A stretch of 64,000 nt of DNA from Gaiellaceae bacterium (GTDB lineage: Bacteria; Actinomycetota; Thermoleophilia; Gaiellales; Gaiellaceae), in NCBI GenBank assembly GCA_030446625.1, contig JAUJMY010000003.1, positions 1-64,000 on the forward strand, written 5' to 3'. The position numbers were made by a program, and so were the translations under genes. The notes below the pieces were generated by a model. The model worked only from the letters and a program-made list of their open reading frames with translations. It ran no database searches and had not been told where the DNA came from. This document shows positions 52,082 through 61,405 of this stretch, one piece after another (the stretch's first letter is position 1; the number at the start of each line of letters is the position of its first letter).

Positions 52082-53050
52082 ATGCTGAGCGTCGACGAGG
52101 TCGCGGAGAGCTCCGAGCGCATCCTCGCCGAGGTCGAGCGCGCGATCGTCGGCAAGCGCGAGACGCTCGAGCTCGTCCTGCTCGGCTTCCTCGCGGACGG
52201 CCACGTGCTGCTCGAGGACTACCCCGGCCTCGCGAAGACGATGATCGCGCGCTCGTTCGCGCAGGTGACGGAGATGCGCTTCGGCCGCATCCAGTTCACG
52301 CCCGACCTGATGCCGTCCGACGTCACCGGCTCGTCGATCTACGACCAGCGCAGGGGCGAGTTCGAGTTCCGCCCCGGCCCGATCTTCACGAACCTCCTGC
52401 TCGGCGACGAGATCAACCGCGCGCCGCCGAAGACGCAGGCGGCGCTGCTCGAGGCGATGCAGGAGCGGCAGGTGACGATCGAAGGCGTCACGAACCGGCT
52501 CGAGCCCCCGTTCCTGGTGATCGCGACGCAGAACCCGATCGAGTACGAGGGCACGTACCCGCTGCCCGAGGCGCAGCTCGACCGCTTCCTGCTCCGGACG
52601 GGCGTCGGCTACCCGTCGCGCGAGGCGGAGTGGGCGGTGCTCGAGCGCCGGCTCGACCGCGGCGCGGACGAGGTCGAGCTCGACACGGTCGTCGACCGCG
52701 AGACGCTGCTCGCGATGCAGCGCGCGATCGAGCAGGTGCACGTCGCCGAGAGCATCGGCTACTACATGGTGGACGTCGTGGAGGCGACGCGGGCGGGCGC
52801 GCGCGTGCAGGTCGGCGCGAGCCCGCGCGGCACGCTCGCCCTGCTCAAGCTGTCGCGCGCCCGCGCGGCCGTGCACGGTCGGGACTTCGTGACGCCGGAG
52901 GACGTGAAGGCCGTCGCACCGCCCGCGCTCGCGCACCGGCTGATGCTGCGCCCGGAGCTATGGGTGCAGCGCGTCAGCCCGGACGACGTCGTGCGGGAGG
53001 CGCTCGAGACGGTGCCGACGCCGCCGGCCGAAGACCTCGTTCCCAGGTGA
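52082..53050 (+). CDS. MoxR-family AAA+ ATPase
   Basis: 322 residues from ATG 52082. Degenerate Walker A EDYPGLAKTM, Walker B LLLGDEINRAPPKTQAALLEAM, sensor 1 VIATQNPIEYEGTYPLPEAQLDRF. MoxR ATPases act as chaperones with VWA/DUF58 partners in protein or metal-enzyme maturation. GTGA overlap with the DUF58 gene that follows. Confidence 0.95.
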   Translation: MLSVDEVAESSERILAEVERAIVGKRETLELVLLGFLADGHVLLEDYPGLAKTMIARSFAQVTEMRFGRIQFTPDLMPSDVTGSSIYDQRRGEFEFRPGPIFTNLLLGDEINRAPPKTQAALLEAMQERQVTIEGVTNRLEPPFLVIATQNPIEYEGTYPLPEAQLDRFLLRTGVGYPSREAEWAVLERRLDRGADEVELDTVVDRETLLAMQRAIEQVHVAESIGYYMVDVVEATRAGARVQVGASPRGTLALLKLSRARAAVHGRDFVTPEDVKAVAPPALAHRLMLRPELWVQRVSPDDVVREALETVPTPPAEDLVPR

Positions 53051-54318
53051 CGCGCTCCACGTCGCCGAAGGCGGGGGCGTACGCGGCGCTCGCGGCGCTG
53101 TTCCTGCTCGGCGCGCTCGTCCTCGAGCTGCCGGAGCTCGTCGTCCTCGCGGCACCGTTCCTGCTCGTCCTCGTCGCCGGCGTCGCCCTCGCGCGCGAGC
53201 CGGACGTGTCGGCGACGGTCGAGCTGGCGCGCGACCGTGCGGTCGAGGGCGACGAGGTCGAGGTCGTCATCCGCCTCGAGGCGCCGGAGTCGGTGGAGCG
53301 AATCGACGTCTTCCTGGCGGTCCCGCGGCGCCTGAGCGCGGTCGGCGGCAACCCCGTCGCGGTGCGACTCCCCGGCGGCCGGCCGCGGGAGCTGAGGCTC
53401 ACGCTGCGCTGCGCGCGCTGGGGCGCCGCGCTCGTGGGGGTGCTGTACCTGCGCGCGCACGATCCGCTCGGGCTCTTCCGCTGGGAGGCGCGGCTCGACC
53501 GGCGGACGCCGCTCAAGGTCTACCCGGGCGCGGAAACGGTGCGAACGCTGCTGCGCCCGCTGGAGACGCAGGTGTTCACGGGGAACCAGGTCGCGCGGCA
53601 GAAGGGCGAAGGGCTCGAGTTCGCAGACCTCCGCCCGTTCCTGCCGGGCGACCGCATCCGCGGGATCAACTGGCGCGCGAGCGCCCGGCGCGGCTCTCTC
53701 TGGGTGAACGAGCGCCATGCGGAGCGGAACGGCGACGTCGTCCTCTTCCTCGACACGTTCGCGGAGGCGCGGCGCGGGCGTGCGGGCACACTCGACCTCG
53801 CGGTCCGCGCGGCCGGGGGTCTCGCCGCCGGGTACCTGGGGCACAAGGACCGCGTCGGCTTCGTGAGCTTCGGCGGCGTGCTCAACTGGCTCCAGCCGTC
53901 GACGGGGACGCTCCAGCTCTACCGGATCGCGGACTCGCTGCTCGACACCGAGATCGTCCTCAACTACGCGTGGAAGGGCGTGGATGTCCTGCCGCGGCGC
54001 ACGTTGCCGCCGCAGGCCCTCGTCGTCGCCCTGACCCCGCTGCTCGACGCGCGCGCGACGACGGCGCTCCTCGATCTGCGCGCACGCGGGTTCGACCTCG
54101 TCGTCGTGGACGTCTCGCCACTCCCCTACGTCGAGGCGGGCGAGGGCGAGGTCGGCGAGCTCGCGCACCGGCTGTGGCGGCTCCAGCGCGAAGCCGTGCG
54201 CGGCCGCTACGAGCGTGCGGGCGTCCCCGTCGCGTCGTGGGACGAGCGCGCGCCGCTCGCGGCCGTCGTCGAGGAGGTGAGGGCATTCCGGCGCCACGCT
54301 TCGCGCGCCCGCGCGTAG
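53047..54318 (+). CDS. DUF58-domain membrane protein
   Basis: 423 residues from GTG 53047. Two N-terminal spans, an Ig-like periplasmic-type domain (about 45-150), then the DUF58 signature GNQVARQKGEGLEFADLRPF with LPGDRIRGINWRASARRG, and a VWA-like fold (VVLFLDTFAEARRGRAGTLD). Partner of the MoxR ATPase upstream. Confidence 0.93.
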   Translation: MTRSTSPKAGAYAALAALFLLGALVLELPELVVLAAPFLLVLVAGVALAREPDVSATVELARDRAVEGDEVEVVIRLEAPESVERIDVFLAVPRRLSAVGGNPVAVRLPGGRPRELRLTLRCARWGAALVGVLYLRAHDPLGLFRWEARLDRRTPLKVYPGAETVRTLLRPLETQVFTGNQVARQKGEGLEFADLRPFLPGDRIRGINWRASARRGSLWVNERHAERNGDVVLFLDTFAEARRGRAGTLDLAVRAAGGLAAGYLGHKDRVGFVSFGGVLNWLQPSTGTLQLYRIADSLLDTEIVLNYAWKGVDVLPRRTLPPQALVVALTPLLDARATTALLDLRARGFDLVVVDVSPLPYVEAGEGEVGELAHRLWRLQREAVRGRYERAGVPVASWDERAPLAAVVEEVRAFRRHASRARA

Positions 54319-54821
54319 CCCCTGCGGCGGCGTCGGCGGCGCTGCTCGCGGCCGTCGCCGCGTATGCGGCCTTCGGTGCGGAGGGCGTGCATCGACCGGT
54401 GGCGGCGGCCGGAGTGGCCGGCGTCCTCGTCCTGGCGCTTGGGCTCGCGTTGGGCCGCGCGGGCGCAGTCGGTCCCGCGGTCACCCTCGTGGGAGCGGCC
54501 TACACGGCGTTCCTCCTCGCGCGCGAGGAGGGCGCCACCGCGCGCGTCCCGCTCTGTGCGGCTATCCTCCTGCTCGCCGCGGAGCTCGCCTACTGGGCGC
54601 TCGAGCCGGCCCGCCTACGGGCGGAGCGAACCCTGACGGTGCGACGCGCACTCGTGCTCGCGCTCGCGGCTTCGGGATCGGCTGCGCTCGCGCTGCTCGT
54701 TCTCGCCGCGTCGAGTGCCGAAGCGAGGCCCGGCATTGTCCTTGAGCTCGCCGGCGCGGCGGCCGCGGCCGGTGCCGTGGGCATCGCGGTCTGGCTGCTC
54801 TGGGGACGCGCGCAGGCGTGA
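54285..54821 (+). CDS. small integral membrane protein, likely ATT start
   Basis: 178 residues with five hydrophobic spans. The frame has no ATG/GTG/TTG before the first span; ATT 54285 lies 7 nt after GGAGG within AGGAGGTGA, a perfect anti-16S match, making ATT the probable start. It begins inside the DUF58 gene and completes the MoxR cluster. Function unknown. Confidence 0.65.
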   Translation: MPAPRFARPRVAPAAASAALLAAVAAYAAFGAEGVHRPVAAAGVAGVLVLALGLALGRAGAVGPAVTLVGAAYTAFLLAREEGATARVPLCAAILLLAAELAYWALEPARLRAERTLTVRRALVLALAASGSAALALLVLAASSAEARPGIVLELAGAAAAAGAVGIAVWLLWGRAQA

Positions 54822-54841
54822 TCTGCGCGTTCGTCGCGCGG

Positions 54842-56038
54842 TTACGCGACCCACCGCCACGTGACGAACATCAGCGTCAGCAGCGTTCCGAATGACGCGC
54901 TGCCGAAGAGCCACGCGCCGAGGAGGATGCGGCTGCGCGCGAGCGCCATTCCGAGGACGTAGAAGAGCGGGAACGCGACGAGGACGAATCGCGGGAAGCT
55001 CAGCAGCGGGAAGCCGCCGATCGGCGCGAGGACGGGCAGCGCGAGCACCGCGAGCGAGTAGAGCGACAGGTCCGGTGGCAGGCGCCATGCGGCAACGACG
55101 AGCAGGATCATCGCGAGCGCCAGGAACGCGAGGTTGTACGTGTTCGACGCAATCAGAGCGGGGTTCGAGTGCGTTCCCGCGAACAGGCCGAGGGGGTCGG
55201 CCGCGATCGGCGCCGCGGAGGACGCCGCCGACCACGCGTCGCCGAGCGTCGTGAGCGGGTCGGTGAGCGTCCGCCCCCACGCCTGTCTCTGCACGGAGGA
55301 GAAGAGCACCGGGTCGCCGGTCGCCCGCCACAGGAAGAGCATGTAGCTCGCGAGCCCGCCCGGGATCACGACGAGCGCGAGCAGCGGCTCCCAGCGCAGC
55401 CGTCGGCGGCGCAGCAGCTCGCCGAGCACGGGGATCACGATCAGTACGCCGGCGTTGCGCGTGATCGTCGCGAGGTAGCCGAGCACCATCACGACCAGGA
55501 AGTTCGAGCGCACGCGCGCGGCCCACACCGCGCCGGTCGTGAGCGCGAGGAAGAGTGCCTCCGTGTAGACCGCGTTCAAGTAGAAGGACGTCGGGAAGAA
55601 CGCGAGCGCGAGCGCCGAGCAGCGCGCGACGTCCGTGCCCCACGCGTCCTCCGCGATCTCGTAGAAGAAGAAGAGCGCGGCGAGACACGCGACGAGCGAG
55701 ATCGCGACCGCCCACACGGCGGGTCCCGAGCCGAAGAACGTCCCGGCGGAGATCAGCAGCGGGTACAGCGGGAAGAACGCCGTGGCCGCCGTCGACGTGT
55801 AGCCCTCCGTCGCGATGTGCTCGTACCACGCGCCGTCCCACGTCGCCCAGTAGCTGAGCGCCCCGGGGAGCTCGAACGTGAACACGTTCCCGTGCCACGC
55901 CGTCGCGATCAATCCGTCGCCCAGCGCGCCGACGGCGAGGAAGTACGCGCGCGAAACGAGCCAGACGAGCAGGACGAAGCGCCAGCCGCTCGCCCAGCGG
56001 CGCAGGCCGTGCTGCTGCTCGGGTTCGGGTGCGGTCAC
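54842..56038 (-). CDS. PIG-V-like mannosyltransferase family membrane protein
   Basis: 398 residues from GTG 56038, about ten spans. The first luminal loop has WATWDGAWYEHIATEGYT, the WDxxWY..IA.xGY pattern of GPI mannosyltransferase 2-like (PIG-V) GT-C enzymes; FFPLYPLL and FFPTSFYLNAVYTEALFL are also typical. Likely adds mannose from a lipid-linked donor to an envelope glycan. No glycan cluster adjoins it. Confidence 0.85.
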   Translation of the reverse strand: MTAPEPEQQHGLRRWASGWRFVLLVWLVSRAYFLAVGALGDGLIATAWHGNVFTFELPGALSYWATWDGAWYEHIATEGYTSTAATAFFPLYPLLISAGTFFGSGPAVWAVAISLVACLAALFFFYEIAEDAWGTDVARCSALALAFFPTSFYLNAVYTEALFLALTTGAVWAARVRSNFLVVMVLGYLATITRNAGVLIVIPVLGELLRRRRLRWEPLLALVVIPGGLASYMLFLWRATGDPVLFSSVQRQAWGRTLTDPLTTLGDAWSAASSAAPIAADPLGLFAGTHSNPALIASNTYNLAFLALAMILLVVAAWRLPPDLSLYSLAVLALPVLAPIGGFPLLSFPRFVLVAFPLFYVLGMALARSRILLGAWLFGSASFGTLLTLMFVTWRWVA

Positions 56039-56118
56039 GGTTTCGTGGTACCTCGCGCGCGCCGGTCCGCAACGTCCCCGCGCGCGGCACGGGAGTCGTG
56101 TCGTCGCTCCTCCGGTAG

Positions 56119-57240
56119 ATGCGTCGTCGGATGGCCCAGGTTTTCCCGGCAGAGCGCGAGCTGCGGCGCGTGATCGGCGCCGGCCACTCGGTGCCGGATC
56201 GCGCGCTCGAGGGCGTGGGCGAGCGCGAGCTGCTCGAGCTGTACCGCTCGCTCGTCCTCCTGCGCACCTACGACGAGCGCTCGGTCGTCTATCACCGCCA
56301 GGGGCGCATCGGGACGTACGCGATCTTCTGGAACCACGAGGCCATGCAGGCGGGCGCGGTTCATGCGCTCGAAGAGCAGGATTGGATCTTCCCGAGCTAC
56401 CGCGAGTCGGCGATCGGACTGCTGCGCGGGATGCCGGCTTCCACCGTCCTCTCCTGGTGGCGCGGACATCCCGCCGGGTGGTGGAACCCCGCCGACTACA
56501 ACGTCGCCTCGATCTGCGTCCCGATCGGGACGCACGTGCCGCACGCGGCCGGGCTCGCGTGGGGGAAGCGGCTCGCGGGCGAGGACGCGGTCGCGATCGC
56601 CTTCTTCGGCGACGGCGCGACGTCCGAGGGCTCCTTCCACGAGGGCGCGAACTTCGCCGCGGTCATGCGCGCGCCGCTGATCCTCTTCTGCAACAACAAC
56701 CAGTGGGCGATCTCGACTCCGCTCGACGCGCAGACGCGGGCGGAGACGCTCGCGGACAAGGCGGTCGGATACGGGATGCCGGGCGTGCGCGTCGACGGGC
56801 TCGACGTGCTCGCGGTGTACGAGGCGACGCGCGAGGCGGTGGCGCGGGCGCGCGCCGGCGACGGACCGACGTTCATCGAGGCGGTCCACTACCGTGCTGC
56901 GCCGCACGCGACCGCGGACGACCCGCGCGTCTACATCGACCTCGAGCGGGTGGAGGAAGAGCGGCAGCGGGAGTGCGTGGGGCGCTACGAGCGGTACCTC
57001 CGCCGGCTGGGCGTGCTGTCCGACGAGCAGGCCGAGCAGATCCGGGGCGAGGCCGCGGAGACGATGCGGCGCGGGATCGCGCAGGCGGAAGCGGAGCCGG
57101 CCGCGGACGTCGCGCTCCTCTTCGAGCACGCGTACGCGGACGGGCGCGTCGCGTTCGCATCCGAGCTCGCCGAGCTGCGGCGGCTGACCGGCGGCACCGA
57201 GGCCGTCGAGCCGGACGAGGGGCCGGAGGTGCAGGTCTGA
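56119..57240 (+). CDS. 2-oxoacid dehydrogenase E1 alpha subunit (set 2)
   Basis: 373 residues from ATG 56119 (ATG 56131 is also possible). The ThDP motif is canonical here: FFGDGATSEGSFHEGANFAA .. FCNNNQWAIST. Phosphorylation-loop region YRAAPHATADDPRVY. The sequence resembles actinobacterial branched-chain or pyruvate E1 alpha; differs strongly from set 1. First of E1alpha-E1beta, with E2 500 bp later. Confidence 0.94.
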   Translation: MRRRMAQVFPAERELRRVIGAGHSVPDRALEGVGERELLELYRSLVLLRTYDERSVVYHRQGRIGTYAIFWNHEAMQAGAVHALEEQDWIFPSYRESAIGLLRGMPASTVLSWWRGHPAGWWNPADYNVASICVPIGTHVPHAAGLAWGKRLAGEDAVAIAFFGDGATSEGSFHEGANFAAVMRAPLILFCNNNQWAISTPLDAQTRAETLADKAVGYGMPGVRVDGLDVLAVYEATREAVARARAGDGPTFIEAVHYRAAPHATADDPRVYIDLERVEEERQRECVGRYERYLRRLGVLSDEQAEQIRGEAAETMRRGIAQAEAEPAADVALLFEHAYADGRVAFASELAELRRLTGGTEAVEPDEGPEVQV

Positions 57241-58220
57241 CGGCGACGCGGTCCCTCTCGCTCGTCGAGGCCGTGAACGACGCGCTCCACGTCGAGCTCG
57301 AGCGCGACGACTCCGTGCTCGTGATGGGCGAGGACGTGGGGCGCGCGGGCGGCGTCTTCCGCGCCACCGCCGGCCTGCGCGACCGCTTCGGCCCCGACCG
57401 CTGCGTCGACACGCCCCTCGCGGAGGCCGGGATCCTCGGGACGGCCGTCGGCCTCTGCATGGCCGGCTGGCGGCCCGTCTGCGAGATGCAGTACGACGCC
57501 TTCAGCTATCCGTGCCTCGACCAGCTGATCACGCACGTCGGCCGCTATCGCTGGCGCACAGGCGGCGGGATGGAGTTCCCCGTGACGATCCGCATGCCGT
57601 ACGGCGGCGGCGTCCGCGCTCCGGAGCTCCACGACGACTCGCCGGAGACGTACTACGTGCACACGCCCGGCGTGAAGGTCGCGATCCCCTCGACGCCCGC
57701 GGACGCGAAGGGCCTCCTCGCGGCGGCGATCCGCGATCCGGACCCCGTCGTCGTGCTCGAGCCGAAGCTGATCTACCGCGGCGTCGCGGAGGAGGTGCCG
57801 GAGGGGGAGCACGTCGTGCCGCTCGGGCGCGCGCGGGTGGCGCGCGAGGGCTCGGATCTGACGCTCGTCGCCTACGGCGCGATGGTCGCTTTGGCCGAGC
57901 GCGCCGCGGCCGGGCTCGCGGACGAGGCGAGCGTCGAGATCGTCGACGTGCGCACGCTGAAGCCCCTCGACGAGGAGGCGCTGCTCGCGTCCGCGGCGAA
58001 GACGGGGCGCGTCGTGATCGTGCAGGAGGCGCCGCGGACCTGTGGCTACGGCGCGGAGCTCGCCGCGATCCTCGCCGAGAAGGCGATCCTCGACCTCCGC
58101 GGGCCGGTGCTGCGCGTCACCGGCTACGACGTCCCCTATCCGTACTGGCAGATCGAGGACGCCTACATGCCGTCGATCGACCGCGTGGTCGACGCGGCGC
58201 GCAAGCTGCTCGAGTTCTGA
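57237..58220 (+). CDS. 2-oxoacid dehydrogenase E1 beta subunit (set 2)
   Basis: 327 residues from CTG 57237, overlapping the E1 alpha stop as CTGA, with GGAGGTG at ideal distance and no ATG/GTG/TTG in frame between. SLSLVEAVNDALHVELERDD is the family N terminus; VMGEDVGRAGGVFRATAGL and MQYDAFSYPCLDQL follow. C-terminal VQEAPRTCGYGAELAA. Works with the preceding subunit. Confidence 0.93.
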   Translation: MTATRSLSLVEAVNDALHVELERDDSVLVMGEDVGRAGGVFRATAGLRDRFGPDRCVDTPLAEAGILGTAVGLCMAGWRPVCEMQYDAFSYPCLDQLITHVGRYRWRTGGGMEFPVTIRMPYGGGVRAPELHDDSPETYYVHTPGVKVAIPSTPADAKGLLAAAIRDPDPVVVLEPKLIYRGVAEEVPEGEHVVPLGRARVAREGSDLTLVAYGAMVALAERAAAGLADEASVEIVDVRTLKPLDEEALLASAAKTGRVVIVQEAPRTCGYGAELAAILAEKAILDLRGPVLRVTGYDVPYPYWQIEDAYMPSIDRVVDAARKLLEF

Positions 58221-58233
58221 GCGTCGGGTAGCG

Positions 58234-58707
58234 CTACGGCTCGGGCAGCCGTCGCGCCGGCCCCCGGAGGCGCGCGCGCAGCTCGCCGCGCGGGTAGGCG
58301 GGCGTCGGGATGTCGAGGTAGAACCGGCCCGGCGCGCGGACGAGCTCGCGCATGGCCGTCGCCGGCGCTCGCGCGCACCCGCTCCTGCTCATGGAGCCGT
58401 CCCACGGCAGCGGGTTGTGCGGTGCGGTGCTGAGCTTGACAACGGCGGGATCGGGCGCACCGACCCGGTCGCGGCGCAGGAAGATCCCGTACGGCCGCTG
58501 GGGCGTCTCGAACGCGATCTGGTAGCAGAAGACCCAGTTGCCGACGCGGTCGCGCGCCGCTTCGACCGTCGCGTGCCCCCTCGCCGCCGAGGTGACGCCG
58601 GGCGGGCGGACGAAGTCGACGGGCGGAAGCTGCCAGCGCGCCGCCGCCGCTAGCGCCGGGAGCGCCAGCGCCGCGACCGCGACGAGTGCCGCCGCGAGAC
58701 TCTTCAC
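58234..58707 (-). CDS. secreted CHRD-like protein
   Basis: 157 residues from GTG 58707, TACCGT 7 nt upstream (GTG 58716 overlaps that box). Signal peptide KSLAAALVAVAALALPALAAAA. The end of the chain (APGRFYLDIPTPAYPRGELRARLRG) matches the CHRD terminal strand motif, though the AHIH block is replaced. Two Cys may form a disulfide. It interrupts the set 2 dehydrogenase genes on the opposite strand. Confidence 0.68.
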   Translation of the reverse strand: MKSLAAALVAVAALALPALAAAARWQLPPVDFVRPPGVTSAARGHATVEAARDRVGNWVFCYQIAFETPQRPYGIFLRRDRVGAPDPAVVKLSTAPHNPLPWDGSMSRSGCARAPATAMRELVRAPGRFYLDIPTPAYPRGELRARLRGPARRLPEP

Positions 58708-58763
58708 GTCTCCCACGGTACCCGCCGCCGCGCGGGTTACTCGTCCTGCGAGAATCCGCCGCC

Positions 58764-59927
58764 GTGGCGTACGAGTTCAAGCTGCCCGACCTCGGCGAGG
58801 GCCTGACGGAGGGCGAGGTCGCGCGCTGGCTCGTCGCGGAGGGGCAGGAGGTCGCGGAGGACGACCCGCTCGTCGAGATCCAGACCGACAAGACGACCGT
58901 CGAGATCCCGTCGCCCGCGGCCGGCCGCGTCGCGAGGATCCTCGTCGAGGAGGGCGCGGTCGTCCCCGTCGGCAGCGTCCTCGTCGTCATCGGCGACGGC
59001 GAGGCGATGCCGACGGGCGCACTCAGTGGCTCAGCGCCCCAAGCCTCTCGAGGATCGGCCGATTCGCCGCGGAGCAGCGGAGTCGCACCTCCGGACCTCG
59101 CTCGTGACGAGGAGCCACCAAGCGCTGGAGGCGCGCCGGAGCGGGTGCGTGCGACGCCGCTCGTGCGCCGGCTCGCGCAGGAGCTCGGCGTCGATCTCGC
59201 TGCCGTTGCCGGTACAGGGCCGCAGGGTCGCCTCACGGAGGAGGACGTTCGCGGCGCTGCCGCGACTGCGTCCCCTGAGCCGCCCGCGCCGGCGCCCGAG
59301 GGGCGACGCGAGCCGCTGCGCGGCGTCCGGCGCCTGATCGCCGAGCACATGACGCGCGCGCACCGCGAGGTGCCGCCCGTGACGTGGGTCGAGGAGTGCG
59401 ACCTGACGGACGTCGATCTCGGGCGCCTCGTCGCGCTGACGCTGCAAGCCGCGGCGCTCTCGCTGCAGGAGTACCCGGAGGTGAACGCGCGCCTCGACGG
59501 CGACGAGATCGTCTACCTCGACCGCTACGACCTCGGAGTCGCGGTGCAGACGGAGGACGGGCTCGTGGTGCCCGTCGTGCGTGCGTGCGACTCGCGGCCC
59601 GTGGAAGAGCTCGACGCGGACGTCCGGCAGCTCGCCGAGCGCGCGCGAGCCGGCACGCTGAAGCCCGAGGAGCTACGCGGATCGACGTTCACCGTCACGA
59701 GCGCCGGGAAGCTCGCCGGTCTCTTCCAGACGCCGATCGTGAACCACCCCGAGGTCGCCATCCTCAGCATCGGGCGCGTGGCGGAGCGGCCGGTCGTGCG
59801 GAACGGCGAGATCGTCGTCCGCCGCATCGGTCACGTGGCGCTGACGTTCGACCACCGCGTCGTCGACGGTGCGCGCGCCGCCGGATTCGCACTCGCGGTG
59901 ATCCGCCGAATCGAGCGGGCGGACTAG
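58764..59927 (+). CDS. 2-oxoacid dehydrogenase E2 acyltransferase (set 2)
   Basis: 387 residues from GTG 58764. Lipoyl domain 1-78 (lysine in EIQTDKTTVEIPSP), linker, E1/E3-binding domain about 125-165 (ATPLVRRLAQELGVDLAAVAG), catalytic domain from about 190 with TFDHRVVDGARAAGF. Intact, unlike the set 1 E2. Needs LipA/LipB modification. Confidence 0.94.
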   Translation: MAYEFKLPDLGEGLTEGEVARWLVAEGQEVAEDDPLVEIQTDKTTVEIPSPAAGRVARILVEEGAVVPVGSVLVVIGDGEAMPTGALSGSAPQASRGSADSPRSSGVAPPDLARDEEPPSAGGAPERVRATPLVRRLAQELGVDLAAVAGTGPQGRLTEEDVRGAAATASPEPPAPAPEGRREPLRGVRRLIAEHMTRAHREVPPVTWVEECDLTDVDLGRLVALTLQAAALSLQEYPEVNARLDGDEIVYLDRYDLGVAVQTEDGLVVPVVRACDSRPVEELDADVRQLAERARAGTLKPEELRGSTFTVTSAGKLAGLFQTPIVNHPEVAILSIGRVAERPVVRNGEIVVRRIGHVALTFDHRVVDGARAAGFALAVIRRIERAD

Positions 59928-59965
59928 GCCCGGCGCCTTGGCACCGGGCCTATCCGGACGGCCGC

Positions 59966-60502
59966 TTACGGGCGTCGCCTCGGCCTCGGCCTCGGCTTCG
60001 GCTTCACGACGCTGATCTGGCCGCGGATCTCGCCGCCGGCGAACTTCGTCGTGTGCACGTTCGCGTACGTCATTCCTGCGCGCAGCGCTCGCACGAACTC
60101 ACCGAACTCGCCGGGCGCGATCCCCTGAGCGGCGGGCCCGACGACATCCGTCGCGACGATCGTCCCGGTGACGGTGCCCGACGCGGGGCAGACCGGCTTG
60201 TTGCCGCCCCCGCAGAGGAACGCGCTCACGCCTGCCGCGACGCCAGGCTGCCCGAGGTGGATGTGCGCGGCGGCGACGGGTGCCTCGAGCCCCGAGTACG
60301 TCAGCGAGTACGAGACGGAGTCGGCGCGGATCGAGGCGGAGAACGTCCCCCTGGCGAAGGTGGACACCGCCGGAACCTCCTCGAATCCCGTCAGCACGGC
60401 GCGGACGCGGTTCGTGTTCGTCTGCTGCGACACGGCAGCACCGACGGCGACGACCGCCAGCGCGGTGATCACGGCGGACGCTGCTACGGCAAGCTTCTTC
60501 AT
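59966..60502 (-). CDS. secreted CHRD-domain protein
   Basis: 178 residues from ATG 60502, RBS GGGGAGAGG. Signal peptide KKLAVAASAVITALAVVAVGAA. CHRD landmarks: VRAVLTGFEEVPAV, SYSLTYSGLEAPVAAAHIHLG and YANVHTTKFAGGEIRGQI. A C-terminal Lys/Arg/Pro tail (KPKPRPRPRRRP) may bind the cell surface. CHRD function is not well established. Confidence 0.88.
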   Translation of the reverse strand: MKKLAVAASAVITALAVVAVGAAVSQQTNTNRVRAVLTGFEEVPAVSTFARGTFSASIRADSVSYSLTYSGLEAPVAAAHIHLGQPGVAAGVSAFLCGGGNKPVCPASGTVTGTIVATDVVGPAAQGIAPGEFGEFVRALRAGMTYANVHTTKFAGGEIRGQISVVKPKPRPRPRRRP

Positions 60503-60591
60503 AACCCTCTCCCCTCGAACGACGGTGGCGTGTGCGGTCCGCCGGAGCGCCCCGCTGCTCTTCTTACGGATGCGATGCCCGACCGGTTTGC

Positions 60592-60900
60592 CTACGCGAG
60601 TGCCACGACCGGCGTGGGCGGCGCGAGGTACGGCTCCAGCATGCGCTCGATGCGCGGCGCGCTCGTGCGTCCCTCGATGCGCGCGACGGCGCGCTTCCCG
60701 TGCACGAGGACGAGCGTCGGCACCTCGCGGATGTGGAACCGCTCCGCGAGCTCGGGACGTTCGTCGATGTCGACGCGCGTCACCCGCAGGCGCTGGCGCT
60801 CCTTCCGCGCCACGTGCGCGAGGAGGCTCTCCATGCGCCGGGCGGGACCCGAGCGCTGGGTCGAGAAGAAGACGAGCAGGGGCCGGGCGTCGTCGCTCAT
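60592..60900 (-). CDS. thioredoxin-fold protein lacking both active-site cysteines
   Basis: 102 residues. The fold is clear: LLVFFSTQRSGPARRM in place of the usual WCGPC, VTRVDIDERPELAERFHIREVPTLVLVHGK with cis-Pro, and RIEGRTSAPRIERML. Ser and Ala stand at the two Cys positions, so it cannot do disulfide exchange; a binding or chaperone role is more likely. Confidence 0.8.
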   Translation of the reverse strand: MSDDARPLLVFFSTQRSGPARRMESLLAHVARKERQRLRVTRVDIDERPELAERFHIREVPTLVLVHGKRAVARIEGRTSAPRIERMLEPYLAPPTPVVALA

Positions 60901-60982
60901 GCGTCCTCCTGTGAGGTACCTCGGAAGGGAGTCGGTCCTTCCCGCGCCCGGGGCGGCGCAAACTGCTCACTAGACTTTCGTC

Positions 60983-61405
60983 GTGGGCGACTGGTACACG
61001 ATCGGGGTCGCGCTCGGGCTCGGGGCCGCCGCGGGGATCCTTGCCGCCGCGCTGCTGAGCTCCGTCCCCGCGGGACGGGTCGCCGCCGCCATCGTCGCTG
61101 CGGCGGGAGGGGCCGCGATCGGCTGGTTCGTCGCCGACCCCCGCTGGGCCGCGATCCTCGCGGCGGCCGCGGGCGCGGCGGCAGCGGTCGCCGCCGGCGA
61201 CGTGGTGCGGGGAACGCTGCGCCGCGGCGGGACGCGAGGCGGCACGGGCGTCCTCGTCGCCGCCGCCGCACTCGCCGCCGCCGCGCTCGCCGTGCTCCCG
61301 GTCGTCGGATATCTCGAGGCCCTCGTCCTGCCGTTGCTCGCGGTGCGGTTGCGCCGTCGTGCCGGCGAGCGCTACGAAGGTCTCCGCATCCTTGCCCGCG
61401 ACTAA
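60983..61405 (+). CDS. Ala-rich membrane protein of unknown function
   Basis: 140 residues from GTG 60983, TAGACT 6 nt before (leaderless). Four to five spans of Ala/Val/Leu, e.g. IGVALGLGAAAGILAAALL and VLVAAAALAAAALAVLPVVG. Not recognised. Overlaps the next gene by 14 nt or more, so co-transcribed. Confidence 0.65.
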   Translation: MGDWYTIGVALGLGAAAGILAAALLSSVPAGRVAAAIVAAAGGAAIGWFVADPRWAAILAAAAGAAAAVAAGDVVRGTLRRGGTRGGTGVLVAAAALAAAALAVLPVVGYLEALVLPLLAVRLRRRAGERYEGLRILARD

